Origin: an uncultured Prevotellaceae bacterium
GTDB taxonomy: Bacteria > Bacteroidota > Bacteroidia > Bacteroidales > Bacteroidaceae
Reading direction: 5' to 3'
DNA: 64,000 bases
Assembly: GCA_947168395.1 (NCBI GenBank)
Contig: CAMVLT010000007.1
Span: forward strand, 1-64,000
This document shows, piece after piece, positions 32,740-45,068 of this stretch. Below the pieces are notes generated by a model. It saw nothing but the letters and a program-made list of their open reading frames with translations, was not told the DNA's origin and ran no database searches. How positions within the stretch are numbered: the stretch's first letter is position 1; every line of letters begins with the position of its first letter. A program made the translations under genes and the position numbers.

Positions 32740-34952
32740 CATTGTTCAGCCAGCGTGAAGTCCAACTGTCGCTTCTCGATGTTGGCGCGGGCCACCTTGA
32801 TGCGGATGGGGTCGCCCAGCTGGTACTTGTTGTGGTGGCGGCGGCCTATGAGCTGATAGTGGGCTTCGTCGAACTCGTAATAGTCGCCGCTCAGGTCGTG
32901 CATCGGCACCATACCCTCGCAATGGTTTTCGTCAATCTCGACATAGATGCCATACGACTGTATACCCGAGATGTGGCCGTCGAACTCCTGCCCTATCTTG
33001 TCGGCCATAAACTCCACCATCTTGTACTTGATGCTGTCGCGCTCGGCATTCTGAGCCGTCTGCTCCATGTCGCTGGAGTGCTCGCACAGTTCTTCGTAAT
33101 GCTCCTGATTAGCCGAGCGGCCGCCCTCCTGATACTTCGTCAGCAGCCGGTGCACCATCGTGTCGGGATAGCGGCGGATGGGGCTGGTGAAGTGGGTGTA
33201 GTAGTCGAAGGCCAGTCCGTAGTGCCCTATGTTGTGGGTGGAATACTTGGCTTTCATCATAGCACGCAGAGCGACGGTCTCGATGAGTTTCTGCTCACGG
33301 CTGCCGGTGGCCTCGTCCATCAGCGCATTCAGCGAGCGGGAGATGGCTCCCTTCGTGCCGCTGGTCTTCAGCTTGTAGCCGAACGGAGCTACCACCTGGC
33401 GCAGCGACTCCAGCTTCTGGGGGTCGGGCTGGTCGTGGATACGATAGACGAAGGTCTTGGCCTTAGTTCCAGCCTTTTTGACTGCTCCTATGCTCTCGGC
33501 CACCGTACGGTTGGCCAACAGCATAAACTCCTCTATCAGCTTATTGGCATCCTTCGACTTCTTGAAATAGGCCCGCGTGGGCTTGCCGTCGGCGTCAATG
33601 TCGAAGTGCAGCTCTTCACGGTCGAACTTCACGGCCCCGTTCTTGAAGCGGCGTTCGCGCAGCTTCTTGGCCAGCGCATCGAGCTTGATGAGCTGTGCGG
33701 CATATTCACCCTTGTAGGGCTTATTTTTCGTGGCAGGCGGAGCAGGCTGGCCTGTGCCGTCAACGACGCCGTTGTCCTCCAACAACTGCTGAACCTCCTC
33801 GTAGGCATAGCGGCGGTCCGAGCGGATGACAGTATGTGCCAGGTGCCAATTCTTGACGTTGGCCTCGTCGTCCATCACGAAGATGACGCTGTAGCACAGC
33901 TTATCCTCATCGGGGCGCAGGGAGCAGATGAAGTTGCAAAGCCGTTCGGGCAGCATCGGGATAGTGCGGTCTACCAGATAGACGCTGGTGGCACGCTTCT
34001 GAGCCTCCTTGTCGATAATCGAGTTTTCCTTTACGTAATGACTGACGTCGGCAATGTGGACGCCGACCTCGTAAAGCCCCCCTAAGTTAGGAGAGGAAAT
34101 GGTACGGATGCTGAGTGCATCGTCAAAGTCCTTGGCATCCTTCGGGTCGATGGTGCAGGTGAAGACATCGCGGAAATCCTCACGACGGGCAATCTCCTCG
34201 TCAGTAATACCCGGGTCTATCTTCATAGCGGCATCCTCCACATGCTTCGGATATTTGTAAGGCAGGCCGTACTGCGCCAGAATGGCGTGCATCTCAACGT
34301 TGTTGTCGCCCTCCTTGCCTAATACGTCGATGACCTCGCCAACAATATTCTTCGATTCCTTCGATGGCCATTGGGTAATCTTCACCACAGCCTTCTCGCC
34401 GTCCTTGCCGCCCTTCAGCTTCTTCTTCGGAATCAGGATGTCGTGTACGAAGATGTTGCCCTCTGTGATGAGGAAGGCAAAATCCTTCTCCACCTTCAGC
34501 TTACCCACGGCCTGGTCAGTCTTGTGGCTCAGTATCTCCGTCACCATAGCCTCCTTGATGTGCTTCTGGCGGCGGGCCATCATCGCTATACGCACACGGT
34601 CGCCGTTCAAAGCAAACATCGAGTTACGCTCCGAGACAAAGATGGGCTTGCCGCCGTCGTCGGGCAGGAACGAGTTCTTGCCGTTTGCCTTGCGGATGAA
34701 CGTGCCCTCCTGCACCTGTCCCTTCTGGTTCAGGCGGTACTGGTTATCGCCCACTTTGCTGAGATAGTCGTCCCAGCACATCTCGTCGAGTGCATCGATG
34801 GCGAGCATCTTGGCGGGATGTGTGTCCAACTTCAGAGCCTTGAAAATGTACTTCAGCGAGAATGTCTCGTTCGGACTTGCCGTAAACAGCCCCTGCAGGG
34901 CATCGGCCACGGCTTTCTTCGAAAGCCTCTTTCCACCTTTCTTCTTTCCCAT
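32739..34952 (-). CDS. rnr: Ribonuclease R
   Basis: 737 aa from MGKKKGGKRLSKKA. Cold-shock domains (about 70-220), RNB catalytic domain with DPKDAKDFDDALSIR and HYGLAFDYYTHFTSPIRRYPD, and a C-terminal S1 domain (FDGHISGIQSYGIYVEI). It degrades structured RNA 3' to 5'. Start: the longer ORF reaches over the promoter box, so the second Met is used. The short stretch TISSPNLGG before LYEVGVHIADVSHYV looks like an insertion, and its DNA resembles a decayed GC-rich palindrome (see repeat). Confidence 0.94.
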   Translation of the reverse strand: MGKKKGGKRLSKKAVADALQGLFTASPNETFSLKYIFKALKLDTHPAKMLAIDALDEMCWDDYLSKVGDNQYRLNQKGQVQEGTFIRKANGKNSFLPDDGGKPIFVSERNSMFALNGDRVRIAMMARRQKHIKEAMVTEILSHKTDQAVGKLKVEKDFAFLITEGNIFVHDILIPKKKLKGGKDGEKAVVKITQWPSKESKNIVGEVIDVLGKEGDNNVEMHAILAQYGLPYKYPKHVEDAAMKIDPGITDEEIARREDFRDVFTCTIDPKDAKDFDDALSIRTISSPNLGGLYEVGVHIADVSHYVKENSIIDKEAQKRATSVYLVDRTIPMLPERLCNFICSLRPDEDKLCYSVIFVMDDEANVKNWHLAHTVIRSDRRYAYEEVQQLLEDNGVVDGTGQPAPPATKNKPYKGEYAAQLIKLDALAKKLRERRFKNGAVKFDREELHFDIDADGKPTRAYFKKSKDANKLIEEFMLLANRTVAESIGAVKKAGTKAKTFVYRIHDQPDPQKLESLRQVVAPFGYKLKTSGTKGAISRSLNALMDEATGSREQKLIETVALRAMMKAKYSTHNIGHYGLAFDYYTHFTSPIRRYPDTMVHRLLTKYQEGGRSANQEHYEELCEHSSDMEQTAQNAERDSIKYKMVEFMADKIGQEFDGHISGIQSYGIYVEIDENHCEGMVPMHDLSGDYYEFDEAHYQLIGRRHHNKYQLGDPIRIKVARANIEKRQLDFTLAEQ
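34072..34103 (-). repeat. Possible decayed palindromic element in rnr
   Basis: On the minus strand: TTTCCTCTCCTAACTTAGGGGGGC, a weak inverted repeat coding SSPNLGG inside the RNB domain. It resembles the intergenic CCCCCTCC…GGAGAGGGGG at 45020 more than the gltB type. It might be a remnant. Confidence 0.4.
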
Positions 34953-34977
34953 AGTAATATCTTCATTAAGTTTTCGG

Positions 34978-34985
34978 CAAAGATA
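34978..34985 (-). promoter_or_regulatory. Promoter -7 box for rnr
   Basis: TATCTTTG followed by C on the minus strand, 26 nt ahead of the MGKKKG start. This supports the shorter protein. Confidence 0.6.
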
Positions 34986-35167
34986 ATCATTAAATTTCAA
35001 TTAGCAAAATAAAATGTTCAAAAACAGCAGCGACCCCCACATTTTTATCCTCAAAATCAAACAGATATGGACAATCCATTCGCAACAAAAGGATATGCAG
35101 GGGCCAACAGCCAGTATTTTTAGAAGTGTTGCCTTTGGCAAGTAAGAATTATGAGTTAATAATCTGC

Positions 35168-35315
35168 TGCGCAAGGTAGGGTAAAGTCATCTGATACCGT
35201 AGAGTAGCTTGAGGTTACCCTACGGTAAGCTTTGGAATTCTCTCGAGAATTGGAGAGTTTACCCTACCTAAACTTTTACTCTACCTACGGTAAACCCTCA
35301 AATTCTCTCGAGAAT
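35168..35315 (+). repeat. TAGGGTAAAG/TTTACCC repeat (module A), copy 1
   Basis: GCGCAAGGTAGGGTAAAGTCATCTGAT … TTCTCTCGAGAATTGGAGAGTTTACCC … CTCAAATTCTCTCG. Copy 2, in the same orientation, lies at 58276-58422. Contains several nested hairpins and no ORF. Part of the long gap between rnr and asnB. Confidence 0.85.
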
Positions 35316-35432
35316 TTAAAGCCCTGCTACGGCTTCTGCTTCTGTGACAGCGGTACTTCACCTGAGTTTAGTGGGGGCAAACTGGTACTTTCTGCCCGCT
35401 ATTTTAGCTGTGTCCGCACCCAACGTGACAAC

Positions 35433-35514
35433 GTTGTGTCACCCTGTGTCACCCTTTAAAACGTTGTACAGCCTTTGTACATCGGGGTTGTGTCAGCGTG
35501 TCACCCTTTTTCAC
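35433..35514 (+). repeat. GTGTCACC repeat (module B), copy 1
   Basis: GTGTCACCCTGTGTCACCC, AAAACGTTG, CAGCCTTTGTACATCGG and GTGTCAGCGT, in that order. The reverse complement of the same string lies at 58170-58259. It directly adjoins the 3' end of asnB and may act as its terminator. Confidence 0.85.
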
Positions 35515-35530
35515 AAATATCTTTAGTGAT

Positions 35531-37195
35531 TCAATAAGCCTGCTCATGTACACCCTTGACGGCACGACCGCTGGGGTCGTTCATGTTGCGGAAGGCGGCA
35601 TCCCATTCGAGGGCAATGGCTGTCGAGCAGGCAACGCTGGCCTCGGAAGGTACGCTGCGGGCGGCAGAGTCGCTGGGGAAGTGCTCGGCGAAGATGGAGC
35701 GATAGTAGTACTCCTCCTTGTTCTTCGGCGGGTTGATGGGGAAGCGCTCGGCAGCGTGGGCCATTTGCTCGTCGGACACGGCACGGGCGGTGATGTCCTT
35801 GAGGGTGTCAATCCACGAATAGCCGACGCCATCAGAGAACTGTTCCTTCTGTCGCCAGGCCACTGCATCGGGCAGCAGGTCGGCAAAGGCTTCGCGGACA
35901 ATCTTCTTCTCGATGGTCGAGCCTGGACACATCTTTGCCTCGGGATTGGTGCGCATGGCGACATCCAGGAACTCCTTGTCGAGGAAGGGAACACGGCCTT
36001 CGACGCCCCACGCCGACAGGCTCTTGTTGGCACGCAGACAGTCGTAGAGGTGGAGCTTGCCTAACTTGCGGACGGTTTCTTCGTGGAAGTCACGGGCTGA
36101 CGGAGCCTTGTGGAAGTAGAGGTAACCACCGAAGATTTCATCGGCACCCTCGCCCGAGAGTACCATCTTGATGCCCATCGACTTGATGACGCGGGCCAGC
36201 AAGTACATCGGTGTGGAGGCACGAACGGTAGTGACGTCGTAAGTCTCGATGAAGTAGATAACGTCGCGGATGGCGTCGAGTCCTTCTTGGATGGTGTAGT
36301 TGATTTCGTGGTGGACGGTGCCGATGTGGTCGGCCACGAGGCGGGCTTTGGCTAAGTCGGGCGCCCCCTTCAGACCAACGGCGAAGGAGTGTAGACGGGG
36401 CCAGTAGGCGCGTGTTCGACTGTCATCCTCGATGCGATGCTCTGAGAACTTTTCGGCGAGGGCTGAGATGACGCTGCTGTCGAGACCGCCAGAGAGGAGC
36501 ACGCCGTAGGGCACGTCGGACATGAGCTGGCGCTTGACGGCAGCGGTGAGGCCGTCGCGAATGGCCTCGACTGAGGCAGGGTTGTCCTTCACGGCATCGT
36601 ACTGCATCCAGTCGCGGCAATAATATTGCCGCATACAGGACTCGCGGCTCCAATAGTAGTGGCCAGGCAGGAAAGGTTCGTACCGGTCGCACTGGCCTTC
36701 GAGGGCTTTCAGTTCGGAGGCCACATAGACGGTGCCATCGCCGTCGTAGCCTATATAGAGGGGTATGACACCAATAGGGTCGCGGGCTATCAGGAACTCA
36801 TCGCGCTCCTCGTCGTAGAGTACGAAGGCGAAGATGCCGCTGAGGTCTTCGAGGAAATCGATGCCTTTTTCACGATAGAGCGCCAGAATGACCTCGCAGT
36901 CGCTGCCCGTCTGGAAGTCATACTGTCCGGCATAACGGCGGCGAATCTCCTGATGGTTATAGATTTCACCGTTAACGGCCAGCACCTGCTTACGGTCAGA
37001 GCTGTAAAGGGGTTGTCCTCCGCTTTCAGGGTCAACGATGCTCAGTCGCTCGTGAGCTAATACGGCACTCCCGCCGCAATATATTCCACTCCAGTCAGGC
37101 CCGCGATGACGGATTTTCTGACTCATTTTCAATGCCTTGTCACGCAGAGCCTGTGTCTGCTCCTTGACGTTCAATATTGCTACTATTCCACACAT
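35531..37195 (-). CDS. asnB: Asparagine synthase (glutamine-hydrolysing)
   Basis: 554 aa. Starts MCGIVAIL, giving the N-terminal nucleophile Cys after Met removal. Glutaminase domain 1-190, then the ATP-pyrophosphatase domain with the SGGLDSSVISALA loop and LSGEGADEIFGGY. It makes asparagine from aspartate, ATP and glutamine in the cytosol. It is the last gene of the minus arm of the nitrogen island, 14 bp after the carA-carB fusion. Its 3' end abuts the module B repeat. Confidence 0.96.
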   Translation of the reverse strand: MCGIVAILNVKEQTQALRDKALKMSQKIRHRGPDWSGIYCGGSAVLAHERLSIVDPESGGQPLYSSDRKQVLAVNGEIYNHQEIRRRYAGQYDFQTGSDCEVILALYREKGIDFLEDLSGIFAFVLYDEERDEFLIARDPIGVIPLYIGYDGDGTVYVASELKALEGQCDRYEPFLPGHYYWSRESCMRQYYCRDWMQYDAVKDNPASVEAIRDGLTAAVKRQLMSDVPYGVLLSGGLDSSVISALAEKFSEHRIEDDSRTRAYWPRLHSFAVGLKGAPDLAKARLVADHIGTVHHEINYTIQEGLDAIRDVIYFIETYDVTTVRASTPMYLLARVIKSMGIKMVLSGEGADEIFGGYLYFHKAPSARDFHEETVRKLGKLHLYDCLRANKSLSAWGVEGRVPFLDKEFLDVAMRTNPEAKMCPGSTIEKKIVREAFADLLPDAVAWRQKEQFSDGVGYSWIDTLKDITARAVSDEQMAHAAERFPINPPKNKEEYYYRSIFAEHFPSDSAARSVPSEASVACSTAIALEWDAAFRNMNDPSGRAVKGVHEQAY

Positions 37196-37209
37196 AATCT
37201 TCTTTATTT

Positions 37210-40092
37210 TTATAGGTACGACAAATACAGGTAATTGGTTTGGGCAGGATATTCGGCTGCGAGGGTGTCAATCTGGTTGACAGTAGGAACGACATCGAAC
37301 TCCTTACGCCAGGAGCGAACTGTGAGTCCAGCCTGCTCCATGCTCATGCGGCCTTCGAGACCGAGGGCGCGGCCTATCTGGAAATCGGAGAAGCCATAGA
37401 CCTTGGCCTCGCGAAGAAGGTTGACGAACTCGGGAGCTTCGAGGTATTCCAGCAACTCGGTGTTGTCCATAAACTCAATGAACTCCGAGACCTGTGCAAA
37501 CTGCTTTAGGCGCTGGTCGATGTCGACGATGTGCTTCAGCTTCTGCAGGAACCAGCGGTCAATCATCGTCAACTGATGAATTTGCTCGACACTATAACCA
37601 ATCTTCAGGGCCTTCGATACCACGAAGATGCGCATATCCGTAGGCTCGTGCAACGACTTGGCTATATCCTTGATCTTGATTTCGTGATTTTCTACGAATC
37701 CATGCATGCCCTGCCCTATCATTCGCAAGCCCTTTTGCAGAGCTTCCTCAAACGTGCGGCCGATGGCCATCACCTCGCCCACACTCTTCATCGACGAGCC
37801 GAGCTCACGCTTCACGCCGTGGAACTTCGTCAGGTCCCAACGGGGAATTTTAACTACCACGTAGTCGAGGGCAGGCTCGAAGAAGGCAGAGGTAGTCTTG
37901 GTGACTGAGTTCTTCAGTTCGAACAGCCCATAGCCCAAGCCCAGCTTGGCGGCGACAAAAGCCAGCGGATAGCCCGTTGCCTTCGATGCCAACGCCGATG
38001 AGCGCGACAGGCGGGCATTAACCTCGATGACGCGGTAGTCCTCGCTGTTGGGGTCGAGGGCGTACTGCACGTTGCACTCGCCCACGATACCGATGTGGCG
38101 GATAATCTTGATGGCCAGTTCGCGGAGTTTGTGGTACTCGCTATTGCTGAGCGTCTGCGACGGAGCCACGACAATCGACTCGCCAGTATGTATGCCCAGC
38201 GGGTCGAAGTTCTCCATGTTACAGACGGTGATGCAGTTGTCGTAACGGTCGCGCACCACCTCGTACTCTATCTCCTTCCAGCCACGCAGCGACTTCTCGA
38301 CCAGCACTTGCGGCGAGAACGAGAAGGCCTCCTCCGCCTGCACCAGCAGTTCCTCCTCGTTATCGCAGAAACCACTGCCCAGACCGCCAAGGGCGTATGC
38401 GGCACGTAGGATGACGGGGAATCCCAGTTCGTGGGCAGCCCGCTGCACCTCCCCGACAGTTGCGCACGCCTCGCTCTTGATGGTCTTCACGCCAATCTCG
38501 TCGAGACGCTTCACGAACAGGTCGCGGTCCTCGGTGTCAATGATGGCCTGAACGGGTGTGCCCAGCACGCGGACGCCGTATTTCTCCAGCACACCTTTCT
38601 GATATAGTTCCACGCCACAGTTCAAGGCGGTTTGCCCGCCAAACGAGAGCAGAATGCCGTCGGGCCGTTCCTTCTCGATAACGCGCTCCACAAACTCAGG
38701 CGTCACGGGCTGGAAGTAAACCGTGTCGGCCACGCCTTTGGATGTCTGCACCGTAGCAATATTGGGATTTATCAGCACGGAGTGAATGCCCTCCTCCTTT
38801 AATGCCTTCAGGGCCTGTGCACCGCTATAGTCGAACTCGCCGGCCTGACCTATTTTCAGGGCGCCAGAGCCAAGGATCATAATCTTCTTATAAGCCGCCC
38901 CAAGCCCCTCCCAAGGAGGGGATGTTTGATTACCAATATTAGCAGTAATTTCAGCGGAAATATGTTTTTCAACATCCCTCCCTTTGGGAGGGCTTGGGTG
39001 GGCTTTCAGCAATTTTACGAATTCATCGAACATCCATTCCGTATCAGTAGGTCCTGAGCAGGCTTCCGGATGAAACTGTGCCGACATCCAGGGATTCGTC
39101 TTGTGGCGGATGCCTTCGTTCGAGCCATCGTTCATGTTCACAAAGAGCGGTTCCCAGTCGGCCGGCAATGTTTTATCGTCCACTGCATAACCGTGATTTT
39201 GGGATGTAATGAAGCACTGTGTCGTGCCCACTCGCTGCACAGGCTGGTTGTGTGAGCGATGGCCGTACTTCAGCTTGTATGTCTTAGCCCCAGCAGCACG
39301 TGCCAGCAGCTGGTTGCCAAGGCAGATTCCCATACACGGGCGGACGGCCTTGTCTTCTAAGAATGTGCGTATATGTTCCACCGTCTTGCTGCATTGTTCG
39401 GGGTCGCCTGGGCCATTAGCCAGAAACAAGCCATCGAACTCTAACTGGTTGAAGTCGTAGTCCCAAGGCACACGAACCACCTCGATGCCGCGACGTATCA
39501 GGCAGCGGATGATGTTGGCCTTCACGCCGCAGTCCACGAGCACCACCCGCTTCCCAGCACCTTTATTATATGTAATGACCTCCTTGCAGCTCACCTTCTC
39601 CACCCAATTTACTGAGCCATAGTCCTCCTGTTCTGTATGCTGCGACAATGTCGCAGCCCCATCAACAATAATTTTCCCCATCATCACGCCACTCTCCCTC
39701 AGAACTTTGGTCAGGCGACGGGTATCGACGCCCGTAATGGCTGGAATCCTTTCGCGTTTCAGCCATGAGGCCAGCGACTCCTTCGCATTCCAGTGTGAAT
39801 ATGTCTCGCTGTAGTCGGCCACAACAAGTGCCTTGGGATGAATACGTTCGCTCTCCATAAACAATGGCAGACCGTCGGTGCCTAAACCGGTATCGGGTAC
39901 CCCGTAGTTGCCAATCAGCGGAAAGGTTGTCACCAGTATCTGACCGGCGTAGCTGGGGTCTGTCAGGCTCTCCGGATAGCCCGTCATGGCGGTGTTGAAT
40001 ACCACCTCGCCTGACGTTCCTTGATCGTAGCCAAACGACCAGCCGCAGAACTCTGTGCCATCTTCGAGTATCAGTTTTGCTTCTCTCATCAT
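37210..40092 (-). CDS. Carbamoyl-phosphate synthase: CarA fused to the N-terminal half of CarB
   Basis: About 960 aa. Residues 1-360: complete CarA with glutaminase Cys in CMGICLGNQLLARA and His in AQFHPEACS. A ~37-aa linker encoded entirely by a 110-bp palindromic element follows. The last ~560 residues are CarB synthetase domain A (MILGSGALKIGQAGEFDYSG, LGGLGSGFC, EVNARLSRSSALASKATGYP) and the oligomerisation domain. The protein ends at AAEYPAQTNYLYLSYL, just where synthetase domain B begins in ordinary CarB. So the second ATP-grasp and the allosteric domain are missing. Activity as a homodimer of half-synthetases is conceivable. Start is ATG at 40092 or 40089. asnB follows after 14 bp. Confidence 0.88.
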   Translation of the reverse strand: MMREAKLILEDGTEFCGWSFGYDQGTSGEVVFNTAMTGYPESLTDPSYAGQILVTTFPLIGNYGVPDTGLGTDGLPLFMESERIHPKALVVADYSETYSHWNAKESLASWLKRERIPAITGVDTRRLTKVLRESGVMMGKIIVDGAATLSQHTEQEDYGSVNWVEKVSCKEVITYNKGAGKRVVLVDCGVKANIIRCLIRRGIEVVRVPWDYDFNQLEFDGLFLANGPGDPEQCSKTVEHIRTFLEDKAVRPCMGICLGNQLLARAAGAKTYKLKYGHRSHNQPVQRVGTTQCFITSQNHGYAVDDKTLPADWEPLFVNMNDGSNEGIRHKTNPWMSAQFHPEACSGPTDTEWMFDEFVKLLKAHPSPPKGRDVEKHISAEITANIGNQTSPPWEGLGAAYKKIMILGSGALKIGQAGEFDYSGAQALKALKEEGIHSVLINPNIATVQTSKGVADTVYFQPVTPEFVERVIEKERPDGILLSFGGQTALNCGVELYQKGVLEKYGVRVLGTPVQAIIDTEDRDLFVKRLDEIGVKTIKSEACATVGEVQRAAHELGFPVILRAAYALGGLGSGFCDNEEELLVQAEEAFSFSPQVLVEKSLRGWKEIEYEVVRDRYDNCITVCNMENFDPLGIHTGESIVVAPSQTLSNSEYHKLRELAIKIIRHIGIVGECNVQYALDPNSEDYRVIEVNARLSRSSALASKATGYPLAFVAAKLGLGYGLFELKNSVTKTTSAFFEPALDYVVVKIPRWDLTKFHGVKRELGSSMKSVGEVMAIGRTFEEALQKGLRMIGQGMHGFVENHEIKIKDIAKSLHEPTDMRIFVVSKALKIGYSVEQIHQLTMIDRWFLQKLKHIVDIDQRLKQFAQVSEFIEFMDNTELLEYLEAPEFVNLLREAKVYGFSDFQIGRALGLEGRMSMEQAGLTVRSWRKEFDVVPTVNQIDTLAAEYPAQTNYLYLSYL
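38894..39003 (-). repeat. Paired palindromic element (110 bp) forming the CarA-CarB linker
   Basis: Inverted 32-bp arms (GCCGCCCCAAGCCCCTCCC… and its near complement), each itself a hairpin, around a 46-bp centre. Same length and same centre pattern (TGATTAC / TTCCG) as the element in pyrG. Read in frame as HPSPPKGRDVEK … NQTSPPWEGLG. Confidence 0.93.
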
Positions 40093-40102
40093 CAGTTTAT
40101 TG

Positions 40103-41908
40103 TTATTTTTTCTGTTTGGTGTCAATGTAGTCTACAAAGGCGGCGTTGCAGAGCCGTGTACCGCCAGGCGTAGGATAGTGGCCGGTGAAATACCAGTCGC
40201 CCGGGTGGTTGGGGCAAGCCTCGTGCAGGCCTTCAATGCTCTGGAATACCAGTTCGATGGGGGCCTGCATACCCTTCGGGCGCAGCATCTCCACAATCTT
40301 CCGGTTGATTTCCTCGACGGTGAAAGGCTCGTAGAGCGCACGGACATGGTTCTCTGTTTGAGGGTCGTGCTTGCAGGCCAGATAGGTGTCGTTAACCAGT
40401 TGCCACAGACCGCGCTCCTCAATAAGTGCCATCGTAGCTCGGAAAGCGCAAAACTCCTCCAGTCGAGCCATGTCGATGCCGTAGTAGTCGGGATAGCGTA
40501 TCTGCGGCGAACTGCTTACCATCACAATCTTCTTGGGATGCAGGCGGTCGAGAATCTTGAAGATGCTCTCCTTCAGAGTTGTGCCACGCACTATCGAGTC
40601 GTCTATTATCACGAGGTTGTCCTCGTAGGGTCGCAGCGAACCGTAGCTGATGTCGTAGACGTGGGCAGCCAGGTCGTTGCGCTCGCTGTTGTCGGCAATA
40701 AAGGTACGCAGCTTGATGTCTTTCCATACCACCTTCTCCGTGCGCACTTCTCCGTGAAGTTTGAACTTCGTTCGAGCCTGCTCACGCTCTGGAATCTGAG
40801 CAAGCTCTGATTCCTCTCGCTTAATCGCAGCCTTGCGAAAGCCGTCGGTCATGCCATAGAAGGCCACCTCGGCTGTATTGGGGATATATGAAAATACAGT
40901 ATTGGTTACATCATTGTCGATAGCTTTCAGGATGGCGAGCGTCAACTGCTCGCCCAGCCGCTTACGCTCCTGATAGATGTCGCGGTCGGAGCCGCGACTG
41001 AAGTAGATGCGCTCAAACGAACAGGCACTCAGCTTCTGGGCGGGCATAATCTGCTCCAGATGGCTCTCGCCGTTACGGCGGACAATGAGCGACTCGCCAG
41101 GCCGCAGCTCACAGATGTCCTCAGTCTGCAGGTCAAAGGTTGTCTGCAATACGGGGCGCTCGCTGGCAACGGCCACCATCTCATCGTCGCGATAGTAGAA
41201 TGCCGGACGGATGCCCCACGGGTCGCGAACGGCAAACATCTCGCCCGAGCCCGTCAGACCGCACATCACGTAGCCGCCGTCGTAGTGCTCCATCGTCGTT
41301 CGCAGCACGTTAGCCATTTCTACGTGGTTGTCAATATAGTCGGTGATGTCCGTGCCCTGCAAACCCTGCTCCTTGGCGATGGCATACAGGCGCTCCACCT
41401 CGCGGTCGAGCCGGTGGCCCATCAGTTCGAGGGTGATGTACGAGTCGCCATAGATACGCGGCGACTGTCCCTGTGAGGTCAGGAAACGGAAGACCTCGTC
41501 AATGTTGGTCATGTTGAAGTTGCCACACAGACAGAGGTTCTTCGCCCGCCAGTTGTTGCGGCGCAGGAAGGGATGCACATACTGCAGTCCGCTCTTGCCC
41601 GTCGTCGAATAGCGCAGATGGCCCATATAGAGTTCGCCAGCCATCTTTTCGTTCACACGACTAAAGATTTCGGTAATGGCATCCTTGCCTTCAGCCTTCT
41701 CACGGAACATGTACTCCGTGCCTGGCTCTTTGTCCAGACTCACCGAGGCGATACCAGCACCCTCCTGACCACGGTTGTGCTGCTTCTCCATCATCAGGTA
41801 TAGCTTGTTGAAGCCATAGACCCACGTGCCATACTTCTGGGCGTAGTAGTCCAGCGGTTTCAAGAGGCGAATCATCGCCACGCCACACTCATGCTTCAGC
41901 TGTTCCAT
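40103..41908 (-). CDS. purF: Amidophosphoribosyltransferase (PurF-like)
   Basis: 601 aa. The N-terminal glutaminase begins MEQLKHECGVAM, so a short propeptide must be removed to free Cys8. GAGIASV and RYSTTGKSG follow. The C-terminal phosphoribosyltransferase has the PRPP loop LVIIDDSIVRGTTLK. It catalyses the first step of purine synthesis. At 601 aa it is longer than the E. coli enzyme (about 505). This long form sits in the nitrogen island, 1 bp from pyrG and 10 bp before the carA fusion. A second purF elsewhere is possible. Confidence 0.88.
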   Translation of the reverse strand: MEQLKHECGVAMIRLLKPLDYYAQKYGTWVYGFNKLYLMMEKQHNRGQEGAGIASVSLDKEPGTEYMFREKAEGKDAITEIFSRVNEKMAGELYMGHLRYSTTGKSGLQYVHPFLRRNNWRAKNLCLCGNFNMTNIDEVFRFLTSQGQSPRIYGDSYITLELMGHRLDREVERLYAIAKEQGLQGTDITDYIDNHVEMANVLRTTMEHYDGGYVMCGLTGSGEMFAVRDPWGIRPAFYYRDDEMVAVASERPVLQTTFDLQTEDICELRPGESLIVRRNGESHLEQIMPAQKLSACSFERIYFSRGSDRDIYQERKRLGEQLTLAILKAIDNDVTNTVFSYIPNTAEVAFYGMTDGFRKAAIKREESELAQIPEREQARTKFKLHGEVRTEKVVWKDIKLRTFIADNSERNDLAAHVYDISYGSLRPYEDNLVIIDDSIVRGTTLKESIFKILDRLHPKKIVMVSSSPQIRYPDYYGIDMARLEEFCAFRATMALIEERGLWQLVNDTYLACKHDPQTENHVRALYEPFTVEEINRKIVEMLRPKGMQAPIELVFQSIEGLHEACPNHPGDWYFTGHYPTPGGTRLCNAAFVDYIDTKQKK

Positions 41909-41909
41909 A

Positions 41910-44988
<3,079 letters not shown>

Positions 44989-45019
44989 ATTCTATCTTAC
45001 ATTTATATATTCTTTGATA

Positions 45020-45058
45020 AAGCCCCCTCCCCATCCGAGGAAGGAGAGGGGGGAACAC
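45020..45058. repeat. GC-rich hairpin between the porin-like gene and amtB
   Basis: AAGCCCCCTCCCC faces GGAGAGGGGGGAAC around a short centre. It resembles one arm of the in-frame palindromes but is intergenic. It may lower expression of downstream amtB or mark a transcript end. Confidence 0.6.
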
Positions 45059-45068
45059 CTGGCTAAGA

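Noticed and set aside
32742-34085. 447-aa plus-strand ORF opposite rnr
   Set aside because: Shadow of RNase R; Leu/Val/His-rich translation with no domain signature.
35232-35526. Short ORFs in the rnr-asnB gap
   Set aside because: They run through repeat modules A and B, whose other copies are not open in the same frame.
37196-37212. Frameshift hiding the missing half of CarB
   Set aside because: asnB begins 14 bp after the stop, so no remaining carB sequence lies downstream in any frame.
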